Of a DNA stretch of 7,778 nucleotides, positions 7,150 to 7,778 are shown in pieces (positions within the stretch are counted from its first letter, which is position 1; every line of letters begins with the position of its first letter). The stretch comes from Betaproteobacteria bacterium. Its GTDB lineage: Bacteria; Pseudomonadota; Gammaproteobacteria; Burkholderiales; SG8-39. The notes under the pieces were generated by a model. It did no database searches. It saw nothing but the letters and a program-made list of their open reading frames with translations, and had not been told where the DNA came from. The stretch lies in the NCBI GenBank assembly GCA_011391185.1, contig JAABRB010000156.1, positions 1 through 7,778 on the forward strand, given 5' to 3'. The position numbers and the translations under genes were made by a program.

Positions 7150-7778
7150 ATCCGGCCAAGCGCGAGGCAATGTTCGCGACGCTCCAGGCGGGCAATCCTG
7201 CGCCCGCGACCGAGCTGGCGTACCGCTCCCCGTTCGAACTCCTGGTGGCGGTCATCCTGTCGGCGCAGGCCACCGACCGGAGCGTGAACCTCGCGACGCG
7301 GGGGCTTTTCGCCATCGCGAGCACGCCGCAGGCAATGATTGCCCTGGGAGAGGCGGGCCTCGCCGAACGAATCCGGACCATCGGCCTCTATCGGACCAAG
7401 GCCAGGAACATCATCGGGACGTGCCGCCTCCTGCTCGAGCGGCATGGCGGCGAAGTGCCGCAGACGCGCGAAGCCCTCGAGGCACTACCGGGCGTTGGCC
7501 GCAAGACCGCGAACGTGATTCTCAATACCGCCTTCGGTCAGCCGACCATTGCGGTCGACACCCACATCTTCCGGGTGGCCAACCGGACCGGGCTTGCACC
7601 GGGGCGGAACGTGCGCGAGGTCGAAGATCGCCTCGCAAAGCGGGTCCCCGATCGCTTTCGAAAGGATGCGCACCACTGGCTGATCCTCCACGGGCGCTAC
7701 GTCTGCATGGCACGCAAGCCGGACTGCCCGCAGTGCCTGATCCGTGAATGGTGCGAATACAAGGCAAAAGTGCAGGCC
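7146..7778 (+). CDS. nth: Endonuclease III (partial at the right window edge)
   Basis: This DNA glycosylase/AP lyase removes oxidised pyrimidines in base excision repair. It is open to the window edge with 211 codons and no stop yet; E. coli Nth is 211 residues, so little or nothing should be missing. The helix-hairpin-helix [10 protein letters not shown] ends around the catalytic Lys120, and the catalytic Asp138 lies in VDTHIFRV; both match E. coli numbering. The [4Fe-4S] loop is complete, with Cys187-x6-Cys194-x2-Cys197-x5-Cys203, again at the E. coli positions. The start ATG overlaps the rsxB stop (ATGA), implying translational coupling. No abnormal residues were seen. Confidence 0.97.
   Translation, partial: MNPAKREAMFATLQAGNPAPATELAYRSPFELLVAVILSAQATDRSVNLATRGLFAIASTPQAMIALGEAGLAERIRTIGLYRTKARNIIGTCRLLLERHGGEVPQTREALEALPGVGRKTANVILNTAFGQPTIAVDTHIFRVANRTGLAPGRNVREVEDRLAKRVPDRFRKDAHHWLILHGRYVCMARKPDCPQCLIREWCEYKAKVQA

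Noticed and set aside
1..7778. CRISPR array, tRNA or rRNA genes, insertion sequences and phage genes
   Set aside because: No regularly spaced repeats, tRNA-like cloverleaf, rRNA-like sequence, transposase motifs or phage proteins were seen; the window is almost entirely filled by chromosomal genes.

Overview
The window is a compact, GC-rich piece of bacterial chromosome. It most likely comes from a betaproteobacterium: leucyl/phenylalanyl-tRNA-protein transferase (aat), the bacterial arginyltransferase-like gene (bpt) and class 2 pyrD lie in tandem, followed by a stand-alone rsxB joined to nth. This is inference from protein families and gene order; no rRNA or other direct taxonomic marker is present. 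I see no mobile element, CRISPR array, tRNA or rRNA.

Layout. Positions 1-141 hold no convincing gene, only two weak hairpins that may end the leftward transcript. Two genes read leftward: a MoxR-type AAA+ ATPase (about 2493-1405), then a protein combining an HExxH putative metallopeptidase region with a C-terminal von Willebrand A (VWA) domain (1383-142). The ATPase is transcriptionally first. An 83-base divergent region with a 12-base tandem repeat separates them from the rightward genes. Rightward come a zinc-ribbon NUDIX hydrolase (2577-3113), a 131-base gap with a plausible promoter, and then a tight cluster: a Tat-exported Rieske-type iron-sulfur protein (3245-3943), aat (3950-4657), bpt (4644-5384), pyrD (5423-6460), rsxB (6466-7149) and nth (7146 to the window end). 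Gaps in the cluster are 6, -14, 38, 5 and -4 bases, so it looks like one operon.

How the genes relate. MoxR and the VWA protein form a typical ATPase/VWA pair, probably a chaperone-like system acting on an unidentified client. Aat and Bpt both attach amino acids to protein N termini and so create bacterial N-degrons read by ClpS/ClpAP, neither of which is encoded here. PyrD makes orotate for pyrimidines and passes electrons to quinone. RsxB is an iron-sulfur electron carrier without its usual membrane anchor, and Nth is an iron-sulfur DNA repair glycosylase. No Rnf/Rsx partner subunits and no cytochrome b partner for the Rieske protein are encoded here.

Most of the window is ordinary housekeeping content. 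The points most worth checking are the Rieske protein with an unusually long gap between its two cluster-binding boxes, the anchorless RsxB coupled to Nth, the HExxH-VWA fusion, and the repeat and promoter arrangement upstream of moxR. I found no strong evidence for an undescribed multi-gene system.
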